64,000 nt of DNA from Bacteroides sp. (GTDB taxonomy: Bacteria; Bacteroidota; Bacteroidia; Bacteroidales; Bacteroidaceae). Of the stretch, positions 17,066 through 25,900 are shown one piece after another. The position numbers and the translations under genes are program-made. The notes beneath the pieces were generated by a model that was given only the letters and a program-made list of their open reading frames with translations, did no database searches and was not told the origin of the DNA. The stretch lies in the NCBI RefSeq assembly GCF_030151085.1, contig NZ_JASLER010000070.1:21554-85553 (forward strand), in the 5' to 3' direction. The first letter of the stretch is position 1. Every line of letters starts with the position of its first letter.

Positions 17066-19468
17066 TTATTTGAATAATTCTGCTACGCACCACATTAGTC
17101 TTGCTGTGGTATGCGTCCAGATTTCCTTATATGTACAGTTATTCTGCATAGGGAAGTATGGTTCGTCATCATTCTCAAAAGTTTCTATTCCTACTGGTAC
17201 TGCACCTACAACATCTCCTGCATAAGCTCCATAGAGCGGAGGATAATCATATCCGTCTCCATATACCGTACTCATAGCAAACGGGTTATATCCAAGGATA
17301 TATTCCAATTGTCGGGTGGCTATTTCCTTCAGTTGTTGATTTTTCAGCAGGCGGGCAAGGATAAAGGCTGCTTTTGCTTTTCCCATTACTACTGCATGAA
17401 AGCCTCTGAATTGATAGGCAACGGGGAAACGACGCAGGTAGAAATCCTTTGATAGTGGAATTCCGTTGCGTACTTGTGCATTATATTCTTCCAAACTGGG
17501 TAATCCCACTTGATCACCTTCGTGATACAAGCTGCTATAATTGGTATTATTTACTTCATAAACAGCACTGGGAAGCACTTCGTATGGAGTAATCATGCGG
17601 GCGATGTCGCGCAGATAGTCTGCGTATGCTTCGCAGGAGGCTTGCCACAAGGAGGCATCGGCATGGGTGGGTGTATCAGTCAGTAACATAGAGAGCCCTT
17701 CGACCATCAGATGTTCCTGGCTTTGATGATAATAGGCAAGAATGCGTTTCTTTTTCTTCGATTCATAGAAGAATCCTCGTAAAGGTGTTTTCCAATCGGT
17801 ACGTCTTTCTAATTGCTGGCAATCCATGACGGTATGTGCCAGTCTGGTAGCCCAATCCAAATAATAGTTGTCTTGGGTGAGGCGGTATAAACGCATGGCA
17901 GTGACGGTTGCCAAGGCGTATAAATCTACTTCATTATTTTCTGTTCGTTGGGTATCGAGCAAGTCAATGGCGAATTGGAAATCTTCGATGGCTACATTAC
18001 GGCACCAACGGGCAAATACAGGGTCTTTCTTTTCAAAATGAGGTACGGCAAGGGCACAATAAGAAGCTGATTTCAAATTATCAGTAGGAGTGTTACGTGC
18101 TTCTGTCTGCATATCGTCCTTATCTCCGCGGATATTCTTGGTCCAAATGCCGATAATCAATCCTCCAAGACGGTAACCATCGCCGAAACGGGTGCGTAAT
18201 ATCCAGTTTAATCCCCATCGGGCTTCTTCCAGGAGACGTTCGTATAAGATGCTGTCTTTACCTTGCACGGCATTTGCCATCTCTAAAAGGGCAATGCCCG
18301 ATTCAGCAGTGTTTCCGGTTCCCTGAGTCAGGTCGGCGGCATCGTGCCAGCCACCAGAAACGTTCAGGCTACGTCCGTCCGGATGATACATGAAGACGTC
18401 TTGGTGACACTCTTGGTGGATGCCCGGTTGATCGAAACCACAACGCTCGGAGAAGAAGAAGTTCAATGTGTGCCAAGCTGTGGACAAATAAGCATCATCT
18501 CCGATAGGGAAAGGCTTTGATTGAATATCGTCAATACTGATTGTATATTGTCCGGGTGTGTTGAAGTCACTGAAATCAAGCAACAAGAAGCCTTTGTCTA
18601 CTTTCTTGCCCGTACCTTGGTAAGCAACTTGTCCTGTAGCGGTATTTTGCAGGCTGAATGAACTCTGCTTCATATTCTGTACCAGTGCTTGTTTGCGTGC
18701 TCCCGGTTTATATCCACTGTGACTGTAAGCAATGGCATCTTTACGTAAATCAAAACCACGGCTGTTTTCTGCTTCTACCTTCTCAATGCGCATGTCATCT
18801 ACATACAGACTCATTTTCTCGCTTGCTCCTGCGGGAGCACCTGCCAACATAATGTTTACGGAGAATCCGGTAACGCAATCACGATATAAATCGGGTATCT
18901 CCCAAACAATGTGTTGCCATTTGTTAGGATAGATGGTTTCAAAGTGTTGTCCTTTAAACCGTCCAGGAGTGGGCATGATCTTTTCGCCTTCATTATATAA
19001 GGTGAATCCGCCAAATGTGAGGTAGACACCCGGAGCATCTACATACACCCAAACGGAAAAGCGATTGTACTCCCGCAAATCTTCCCGGTTGAGGGGACGA
19101 ATAATCTCCGGAGTGGCATAGTTGCGGTTGGTCGGATTCTTCTTTCCCAAAGAAGCCGGAGTGTCGAGGCGTATGCTGCCTTTTCCCGAGATGGTTATAT
19201 TCCGGTCGATGTGGATTGTTCCCGGTCCGGTGTGTCGCAAAGAAGCGAAGTCTTCGGCAAGCGGTAGTTCACGGCTTTTCAATACTTCTTTTTTCTCCCA
19301 TCGGGTTAGTCCTGCATGCTCAGGGTTGGCTTTGAGGATGCGGTGTACATAGTTACTCTCTTTGAGCTGTTTATCCAATTCCTTGTCAGGTTTCCAAGGT
19401 GCTTGTGCATTGCTTTGCACGCAGCATACAAACAGTATAATCGAAATGATATATTTCATAATATTCAA
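17066..19468 (-). CDS. Glycoside hydrolase family 9 enzyme with Ig-like N-terminal domain
   Basis: The 800-residue secreted protein starts with a signal peptide ending near VQSNAQA. Residues about 85-240 form a jelly-roll, carbohydrate-binding-like part (FSVWVYVDAPGVYLTFGG). Residues about 250-335 look like the CelD_N Ig-like domain that precedes GH9 domains. The (alpha/alpha)6 catalytic domain follows, with GGWHDAADLTQG near residue 373 (the Asp pair that activates water) and a C-terminal CTYKEIWTHTTARLMW near 781 that supplies the proton-donor Glu. GH9 members are inverting endo- or exo-glucanases and related enzymes; the exact substrate is unclear. Its start overlaps the upstream ThuA-like gene by 4 bases, so the two are translationally coupled. 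Confidence 0.88.
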   Translation of the reverse strand: MNIMKYIISIILFVCCVQSNAQAPWKPDKELDKQLKESNYVHRILKANPEHAGLTRWEKKEVLKSRELPLAEDFASLRHTGPGTIHIDRNITISGKGSIRLDTPASLGKKNPTNRNYATPEIIRPLNREDLREYNRFSVWVYVDAPGVYLTFGGFTLYNEGEKIMPTPGRFKGQHFETIYPNKWQHIVWEIPDLYRDCVTGFSVNIMLAGAPAGASEKMSLYVDDMRIEKVEAENSRGFDLRKDAIAYSHSGYKPGARKQALVQNMKQSSFSLQNTATGQVAYQGTGKKVDKGFLLLDFSDFNTPGQYTISIDDIQSKPFPIGDDAYLSTAWHTLNFFFSERCGFDQPGIHQECHQDVFMYHPDGRSLNVSGGWHDAADLTQGTGNTAESGIALLEMANAVQGKDSILYERLLEEARWGLNWILRTRFGDGYRLGGLIIGIWTKNIRGDKDDMQTEARNTPTDNLKSASYCALAVPHFEKKDPVFARWCRNVAIEDFQFAIDLLDTQRTENNEVDLYALATVTAMRLYRLTQDNYYLDWATRLAHTVMDCQQLERRTDWKTPLRGFFYESKKKKRILAYYHQSQEHLMVEGLSMLLTDTPTHADASLWQASCEAYADYLRDIARMITPYEVLPSAVYEVNNTNYSSLYHEGDQVGLPSLEEYNAQVRNGIPLSKDFYLRRFPVAYQFRGFHAVVMGKAKAAFILARLLKNQQLKEIATRQLEYILGYNPFAMSTVYGDGYDYPPLYGAYAGDVVGAVPVGIETFENDDEPYFPMQNNCTYKEIWTHTTARLMWCVAELFK

Positions 19469-20394
19469 GGCTTTTGGTTAGGATAGACATGGAAAGGAGC
19501 CTTGAACTCCGGCCGTAACGTATAAGTATCTTCCAACGGGAAGTCTGTGGGAACTTCTTGGGTTACTGTTCCTGTAGCAGCCCATTCGCAGCCACGCAGC
19601 AATGTTACCTGGAAACCGGTGCACTGCATGGAATATATCATATTGGGGTCGTTGCCACAATGTCCCAGCAGATCGACGAATACACGCCCTTTTCCATATT
19701 TCACCGTCCACATCAGCGGTTCGTTGCGACCACGCTCGTATGCAGTAGCCAGTATCTCCATATTCTTTACCGGTCCGCGCAGACGGGTATAGATTTCATC
19801 CTTAAAGTGTTTCCAACTGGGACGTAAACCTTTCAGTATAGGATGCTCGGGAGCACGGTGCTCTATCACCGTTTCATGCTGCAATCCGTGATATCCGGCA
19901 TATCCGGGAGAATAATCGTATACATATTGTCCATCTTTCCAATAGAGGTATGGACCATCTTTCTCATTGCGTCCGTCCCAAGCTGCCATACCGACAATTT
20001 CATTATAGCCCTTCCAGTCTGCCATTGGAACAACCGATGAATGAATCACTACTACAGCACCGCCATCGGCTACGTATTTCTCGAAGTCTTTGCGTACCGG
20101 TTCAATCCAGGTAGGACCGCCATAGTTGATGACAATCAAATCATATTTGCTAAAATCAGGCTTGAAGGTGTTCATGTCTCCACCGAAGTTGGGAGTAAAG
20201 GCAAAATCTACCTGAAACATGCCACTGTTTTCGAGTATCTGCTTCATAGCGTCGCAAGCGCCTTGCCAGTAGTGGCTACCGTCTGCTCCGGCTATCATCA
20301 TGGTCTTGATTACTTTCTTTTGTTGTGCTTGGGCAGGAGAGGAGATTCCTAGCGATAGAAGGAATGCTATAAATAATATGAGTCTTGTTTTCAT
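19465..20394 (-). CDS. ThuA-like secreted protein
   Basis: The 309-residue protein has a signal peptide ending at SSPAQAQQ. It continues as a ThuA-like, glutamine-amidotransferase-fold domain: MMIAGADGSHYW, YDLIVINYGGPTW, GGAVVVIHSS, EHPILKGLRP and GKGRVFVDLLGHCGND. In this family the conserved histidines (HSS, HRAPEHP, GHCG) line a pocket. Some members act on keto-sugars or trehalose-derived compounds, but most have no proven reaction. It is the middle gene of a three-gene leftward operon, with 4-base overlaps on both sides, so it is probably made in step with the GH9 enzyme and should help process the same glycan in the periplasm. Confidence 0.88.
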   Translation of the reverse strand: MKTRLILFIAFLLSLGISSPAQAQQKKVIKTMMIAGADGSHYWQGACDAMKQILENSGMFQVDFAFTPNFGGDMNTFKPDFSKYDLIVINYGGPTWIEPVRKDFEKYVADGGAVVVIHSSVVPMADWKGYNEIVGMAAWDGRNEKDGPYLYWKDGQYVYDYSPGYAGYHGLQHETVIEHRAPEHPILKGLRPSWKHFKDEIYTRLRGPVKNMEILATAYERGRNEPLMWTVKYGKGRVFVDLLGHCGNDPNMIYSMQCTGFQVTLLRGCEWAATGTVTQEVPTDFPLEDTYTLRPEFKAPFHVYPNQKP

Positions 20395-20876
20395 TTTTGG
20401 GGGGATTTAAAATTTTTGTCTGTTGGGTTCCATTCTATGCGATCGTAGCAGCGCACTGCTTGCAGATTATATCCACGCTCGTCTACACTGAATTTCCCGT
20501 CTTTAAAATAGGAGATATAGAGTTCGGAGATATCATCATTGTTCCGGTCCTCTACAAGCAGATTATATTTGTCGGTGACATAAATTTCGTCGGAAATGTA
20601 TTGAACCTCCTTTGTGTAGTTATCAACGATCACATAATATGCTTTAAACAAATCGAAAGTCGGATAATGTCCGTTGTCTCGTCCGAAGAGCATAACTTCT
20701 TCCAAGGCATCGTCTTCATCCATATTTGCGAGGACGGATTGCTGAAAGGAAAAACCTTTCTTTTGTGCTTGTGGGGGAATCTTGTCCCATCCTTCTTGAT
20801 GGGCAGTTACTGAGAATTGTGCATGCGAGCTGAGACTATAGCCCAGTATCAGCAATAGGTAAAACAACTTTTTCAT
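20391..20876 (-). CDS. Small secreted protein with FG-GAP/VCBS-like calcium motifs
   Basis: The family is not certain. The 161-residue protein has a signal peptide ending near LSSHAQ. It also has two Asp/Asn-rich loops, ANMDEDDALEEVMLFG (about 51-66) and VEDRNNDDISELYISYF (about 108-124). Both follow the D-x-[DN]-x-[DN]-x-x-E-[LV] pattern of calcium-binding FG-GAP/VCBS blades. Only two such units are visible, too few for a complete propeller. It is the first gene of the operon that continues with the ThuA-like and GH9 genes, overlapping the next gene by 4 bases. A role as a small substrate-binding partner is possible but unproven. Confidence 0.7.
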   Translation of the reverse strand: MKKLFYLLLILGYSLSSHAQFSVTAHQEGWDKIPPQAQKKGFSFQQSVLANMDEDDALEEVMLFGRDNGHYPTFDLFKAYYVIVDNYTKEVQYISDEIYVTDKYNLLVEDRNNDDISELYISYFKDGKFSVDERGYNLQAVRCYDRIEWNPTDKNFKSPQK

Positions 20877-20912
20877 TAGACGTGTTTTTAGTTATTTATA
20901 TGTTTGATCCAC

Positions 20913-20944
20913 CAAATATAGTGCTTCTCTTTTATAAAGACAAG
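20913..20944 (-). promoter_or_regulatory. Promoter of the leftward GH9 operon
   Basis: Read on the minus strand: CTTG (20944-20941), a 20-base spacer, and TATATTTG (20920-20913). This is one mismatch from the full Bacteroides consensus and lies about 37 bases upstream of the ATG at 20876. Confidence 0.65.
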
Positions 20945-20995
20945 TGGGAGCATGTTTTTCCTAAACTATCCGATGGATAAATAGTAAGTATTCGA

Positions 20996-21592
20996 TTAGT
21001 TGAAATGATTCGATGCAGAATTATAGCTAAGTAATATCAATAGTAGTGGCAGATAATCTTTTAGTTTTACTCTAAGTATCTTCAACGATTGTTGGATGCG
21101 GTAGTCTACCGTTTTTGGGGAAACATTGAGTATTTCCGCCACTTCTTTGTAGCTAAGATTTTGGAACCTATTCATGATGAATGCTTCTCTATAAGATTCC
21201 GGAAGTTCATTTATGGCTTGCTGGATATGCTTGCTCATTTCGTTTATTTGAAATACATCCACATCCTCCAGTTTGCCAAACATTCTGTCGTGAAAGGCTG
21301 TATCTACCCGTAACTTTACTTCATTCTGTACAATTCGGGTCATAGATCGGTGATAGACGGATTTAAATAGATATTGCTTAAGAGAATACTCAATGACGGG
21401 AGTCTCACGATTCTCCCAAAGCCATAACATTATATCTTGCACGATTTCTTCGGCATCTTCCAAGCGTACAAAACGATAACCATAGGTGCAGAGAATAGGA
21501 TAATATTTCTGGAATAACTTATCAAAAGCATTTCTATCTCCCTTCTGCATGGCAAATAATAAAGAGCTATCTTCTGATATAGTGTTTTTCAT
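20996..21592 (-). CDS. ECF sigma factor of the FecI-like (SusC/FecR-linked) type
   Basis: The 198-residue protein has sigma region 2 (DAEEIVQDIMLWLWENRE, near residues 45-62) and region 4 (INELPESYREAFIMNRFQNLSYKEVAEIL then SPKTVDYRIQQSL). This is the pattern of the Bacteroidota sigma-70 family linked to FecR and SusC. I chose the ATG at 21592; extending nine codons upstream would use a TTG and overlap the -7-like box TATTTTTG (21624-21617). It faces away from fecR, with 137 bases between the starts. It should be held by FecR and, when SusC imports its glycan, released to transcribe the susC-led genes of this region. Confidence 0.9.
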   Translation of the reverse strand: MKNTISEDSSLLFAMQKGDRNAFDKLFQKYYPILCTYGYRFVRLEDAEEIVQDIMLWLWENRETPVIEYSLKQYLFKSVYHRSMTRIVQNEVKLRVDTAFHDRMFGKLEDVDVFQINEMSKHIQQAINELPESYREAFIMNRFQNLSYKEVAEILNVSPKTVDYRIQQSLKILRVKLKDYLPLLLILLSYNSASNHFN

Positions 21593-21729
21593 AGTATGGA
21601 CTTCAATTTTGTTGGGCAAAAATAGCTTTTTTTCTCATTATAATCTCTGTGTAATAAAATCTTTTTCTATTTTTATTTAGGAATCTTTTTTTCTCGTTAG
21701 TCTTAAGAATAAAGCTAGCAATAAAATTT

Positions 21730-22746
21730 ATGGTAGAAAGAGAGGAAATGGAGGATTTACTTCTTCGATATTATGAAGGGGTGACAACGGAAGAAGAAAC
21801 GATTCGGGTTGAGGAGTGGTTAGGGACTTCTGATGAAAACAGAGAAATAGGCTGGCAAATTCAAACGATAGTTTTGGCAGCTAATGTAGCTCAGGTATCA
21901 TCAAAGTTGGATGTGAAGAAAGCTTTGTCAAACGTACATCGGAAGATGAAGCGTGAGAAAGTAGGTAGTAGGTATCAAGTATTGTTTAGAGGGATGCAAC
22001 GGGCGGCCGCCATTTTATTTATCCCTTTGGTAGTATCATGGTGTATGCTTTATTTTGATAAAGATGTACAGGTAGCGGAGATGATGGAAGTCAGGACGAA
22101 TCCGGGTATGACGACTTCGGTTGTATTGCCTGATGGAACGGAAGTTATTTTGAATTCCTCCTCTTCTTTGCAATACCCGTCTCGTTTTTCTGAAGGGGAA
22201 AGAAAAGTGAAATTGCTAGGTGAGGCTTTCTTTTCGGTAATGAAGGATAAGAAACCATTTGTAGTCAAAGCATTGAGTGGTTCGGAGATTATTGTTCATG
22301 GAACGGAATTCAATATAGAAGCCTACAAAGAAAGTGAAATGGTACAAACAACTTTGGTTTCGGGTAAAGTTAGTTTTTCTTATTTCAATAGAGGGAAAAA
22401 AGAGAATTTGATGATGCAACCGGGACAAAAAGTAGTTTACGATATAGCACAAGAGAGAGTTGTGGTAAAGAAAGTCAATGTAGATGTGGAGACAAGTTGG
22501 AAAGACGGACACTTGATTTTTAAGAATACTCCATTTGAAGAGGTATTGAAAAGATTGAGTAAGCAGTTTAACGTTGAGTTTGTATTGAAGAATCCTGCAT
22601 TGAAACACAATTCTTTTACGGCAACTTTCACCAAGCAACGCTTGGAACGTATATTAGAAAATTTCCGTATATCCTCAAACATACGGTTTAAGTATATTGA
22701 TGATGGAAATATAAATACTGAGAGACAAGTAATAGAAGTTTATTAA
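21730..22746 (+). CDS. FecR-family anti-sigma factor
   Basis: The 338-residue inner-membrane protein has a cytoplasmic helical N-terminus for binding sigma (about 1-85) and one transmembrane helix at about 90-110 (AAAILFIPLVVSWCMLYF). The periplasmic FecR domain follows (TSVVLPDGTEVILNSSSSLQYP, GEAFFSVMKDKKPFVV, VHGTEFNIEAY). The C-terminal DUF4974 domain (HLIFKNTPFEEVLKRLSKQFNVEF) resembles the STN domain and is thought to receive the signal from the transporter. It is divergent from its sigma gene and 163 bases upstream of the STN-containing susC, the standard order for sigma-controlled glycan uptake systems. Confidence 0.95.
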   Translation: MVEREEMEDLLLRYYEGVTTEEETIRVEEWLGTSDENREIGWQIQTIVLAANVAQVSSKLDVKKALSNVHRKMKREKVGSRYQVLFRGMQRAAAILFIPLVVSWCMLYFDKDVQVAEMMEVRTNPGMTTSVVLPDGTEVILNSSSSLQYPSRFSEGERKVKLLGEAFFSVMKDKKPFVVKALSGSEIIVHGTEFNIEAYKESEMVQTTLVSGKVSFSYFNRGKKENLMMQPGQKVVYDIAQERVVVKKVNVDVETSWKDGHLIFKNTPFEEVLKRLSKQFNVEFVLKNPALKHNSFTATFTKQRLERILENFRISSNIRFKYIDDGNINTERQVIEVY

Positions 22747-22788
22747 CCATTTAAAAAGCAAATAGTACGATGAAAGACAAACACCTTT

Positions 22789-22897
22789 AAAAAAAAAATG
22801 CAAGACAATGTTGGAGCATTCTCTTGCATTAAAAACAGTAACTTTTTAAATATCTGTTTGGAGACAGATAAAGTAACTTTATTTTTTCACTAGAAAT
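22789..22897 (-). ncRNA. Candidate antisense small RNA against the susC leader
   Basis: On the minus strand, ATTG (22934-22931), a 20-base gap and TAATTTTG (22910-22903) form a promoter whose transcript would start near 22897. The transcript would end at a hairpin (arms 22797-22805 and 22822-22830, with an inner 4-bp stem after a C-C mismatch) followed by T8-T10 only on the minus strand. The product is about 109 nt and complementary to the susC 5' leader. It also contains a second stem (22851-22857 with 22864-22870). Both loops contain CTCCAA on the RNA. Antisense RNAs at this place, in sigma/FecR-type PULs, are known repressors in Bacteroides fragilis (DonS). The RNA itself is inferred. Confidence 0.55.
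22837..22880. repeat. Direct repeat AGTAACTTT upstream of susC
   Basis: AGTAACTTT occurs at 22837-22845 and again at 22872-22880, 35 bases apart, flanking the small stem at 22851-22870. The core AAC resembles the -35 element of ECF sigma promoters, so one copy may be where the nearby sigma factor acts. This is a weak inference from one sequence. Confidence 0.4.
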
Positions 22898-22909
22898 CAA
22901 TACAAAATT

Positions 22910-25900
22910 ATGAAAAAACACTGTTGTATCCAATCATTCGGGGCAAAAAGTGTCCTGATGAGATGCATAAAAAAAATCCCTCTTGCTATGAGATGCACAT
23001 TATTTATGCTATTTTGTTTGGTTGGCATGACCTTTGCCAACGATAGTTATGCCCAAAGAACGATGGTAAACATCGCCCTTGACAACCGGACCGTTGATGA
23101 AGTCTTGACCGAGTTAGAGCATGGTACTGAATTCGTGTTCTTCTATAACAATAAACAGGTGGACGTGAAACGTCGGGTGTCAGTAACCGCTAACAATAAA
23201 ACTATATTTAAAGTCCTCGAAGATGTCTTCAAAGGGACTAATATCGCTTACAAGGTACTGGACCGTAATATCATTCTTTACGATAAAGTAGCCGGAGTCG
23301 ATGAAGTAAAGACTTCTATGCAGGCATTAACAGTGAAAGGTTCTGTTGTTGATGCGTCCGGCGAACCGGTAATTGGCGCCAGTATACTCGTAAAAGGTAC
23401 CACCAATGGTGTAATTACCGATGTTAATGGTAATTTCATATTGAGCAATGTGGCTTCGGATGCTACTCTTATCGTGAGTTATGTAGGTTACAAGACTCAA
23501 AACATTAGTGTTGCCGGTAAATCTTCTTTGAAGATAGTATTGGTAGAAGATGCGGAAGTATTGGACGAAGTGGTGGTAGTAGGTTATGGTGTTCAGAAGA
23601 AAGAATCACTTACCGGTGCTATTGCAAACATCACTGCCGATGAAATCGCTACGACTAAGACCGAGAACTTGATTAGCAATATCCAAGGTAAAATGCCGGG
23701 TTTGTTGATTCGTCAGAAAACTGGTGAACCGGGTACTTTCGACAATATGGTCAGCATTCGTGGTTACGGTACTCCGTTGGTGGTAATCGATGGTATCACG
23801 CGTTCGGGAACAGATGAACTTGCCCAGTTGAACTCAGAAGATATAGAGAGCATGTCTATCTTGAAAGATGCCTCTGCTGCTATCTACGGTTTGAATGCCG
23901 CCAATGGTGTAATCATTGTTACTACTAAAAAAGGTTTGGCCGAGAAGACGAGAGTATCTTACTCCGGATTGTTCGGTGTGAAGAACGCTACCGGTATGGA
24001 AAAAACTGTAGATGCCTACAACTATCGTATGCTGGCCAATGAAAGAGCACGCAACGACCAGGCCGCTCCTGAGTACACTCCTGACTTGCTGGAACTGTAT
24101 AGAACCGGTGCAGAAGGGTATACGGACAATAACTGGATTGACATGTTCATGGATAAACTGGCCTTCCAACAATCGCATACCGTTTCTGTAAGAGGTGGTT
24201 CGGATAAGGTGAAGTATTACGTAAGCTTCGGTTATAACGGTGATAATGGTTTGCTGAAAAGTGGCGTTCAATACTACCATAGATATAACTTAAGAAGTAA
24301 CCTGACTGCAGAGATTACAAAAGGCTTAAAACTGAATGTAAACCTTTCCGGCCGTTGGGATGAAACGCAAAGACCGAGAGAGGACTTTATGTGGACTTTC
24401 AAAACATTGATGGTGAATGACCGTGGTATCGGAACTCATACTATTGCTAATCCCAATCACTTGTCTGCTATCGGTCCCGAAAACAAGAATCCCTTTGCAT
24501 TGGTTGATCCGGAAGTGGACGGTTATCGTAAGAACAGAGGTTTGACATACACGGCTGATGTAGAATTGAATTGGCAGGTTCCTTTTGTAAAAGGATTGGC
24601 TTTGAGTCTTTTGGGCTCTTTCGACGGTAACAATCGCAATAATTCTTCTCTGAACCGTTCTTATCAATTGTACGACTATTATACAGATGCACCTGCAGGT
24701 ATGGGTGGTAGTACCGATGCTTATTCCAATACCATGAGGATTTATCAGAAAATCTATGGTAGAGTACAAGCTAACTATATGCGCTCTTTCAATCAGCATA
24801 ATTTGAACGTAACTGCTGTGGCTGAGTTGAACAGTAACCGTCAGGATGAATTGTCCGGTTCACGTAAATATACCGAATTGTATACCAATGATATTCTGAA
24901 CCAGGCAAGCCCCGGAACCGCTACTAACTCTGGTTACCGTAGCTATGGTCGCTTGGCGGCTTATCTGATGCGTGTGAACTATGATTATGCAGGCAAATAC
25001 CTGCTGGAGCTTGTAGGTCGTTATGATGGTTCCTATCGTTATGCTCCTTCCAAACGCTGGACATTCTTCCCATCGGTAAGTGCCGGATGGCGTCTTTCAG
25101 AAGAAAGCTTCATTAAAAACAATTTGCCATTCATCACTAATTTGAAGATCAGAGGATCTTTTGGCCAAAGTGGATATGATGCTGGTGATCCGTTCCAATA
25201 TGTTTCTGCTTATACAGCAGCTTCTAATGGTTATGTTTTTGGTGGCAGTAGCCAAATTATGGGTATGGTGGCTCCGGGTGTAGTTACCGACAGACTTTCT
25301 TGGGTTACTTCTTCTATCTCTAACATCGGTTTGGATTTCGACCTCTGGAATGGTAAGTTGAGTGGTACTATTGAGTGGTTCAACCGTAAGAATGAAGGTA
25401 TCTTGGCCGACCGTGCACAACGTGCTCCCGATACTTTCGGTGCAAGTTTCCCGAAAGAGAACTTGAACTCTAACCGTAATCGTGGTTTTGAAATTGAGTT
25501 AGGTCATCGCGGACAGGTTGGTAAAGACTTCTCATATTCGGTAAGCGCTAACTTTACATACGCCCGTGAGAGACGTTTGCATGTGGAACATGCCGAATAT
25601 ACCAGTTCTATGGACAGATGGAAGAATGGGCAGGAAAATCGTAACAGCAATGTGATGTGGTTGTACAAGTATAATGGACAATATACCTCTTTGCAACAAT
25701 ATGAAACAGCTCCTTTGATTGGTGGTAGCTTGGGTAACTCTAAGATGCTTCCGGGTAGTTACCGATTGTTGGACTTGAATGGTAATGGTCGTATAGATAG
25801 TGATGACCGTCTTCCTGAGTTCTGGGCAACGGGTGCCAATCCTCCTATCCAGTATGGTTTGACTTTGGCTGCCTCTTATAAGAACTTCGATATCAATATG

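Noticed and set aside
21593..21619. Longer N-terminus for the FecI-like sigma factor from a TTG at 21619
   Set aside because: The extension adds nine unrelated residues and covers a likely -7 promoter box; the ATG at 21592 is a better start.
22797..22830. Plus-strand terminator of fecR
   Set aside because: The hairpin is followed by A-residues, not T-residues, on the plus strand; the T-run occurs only when read leftwards.
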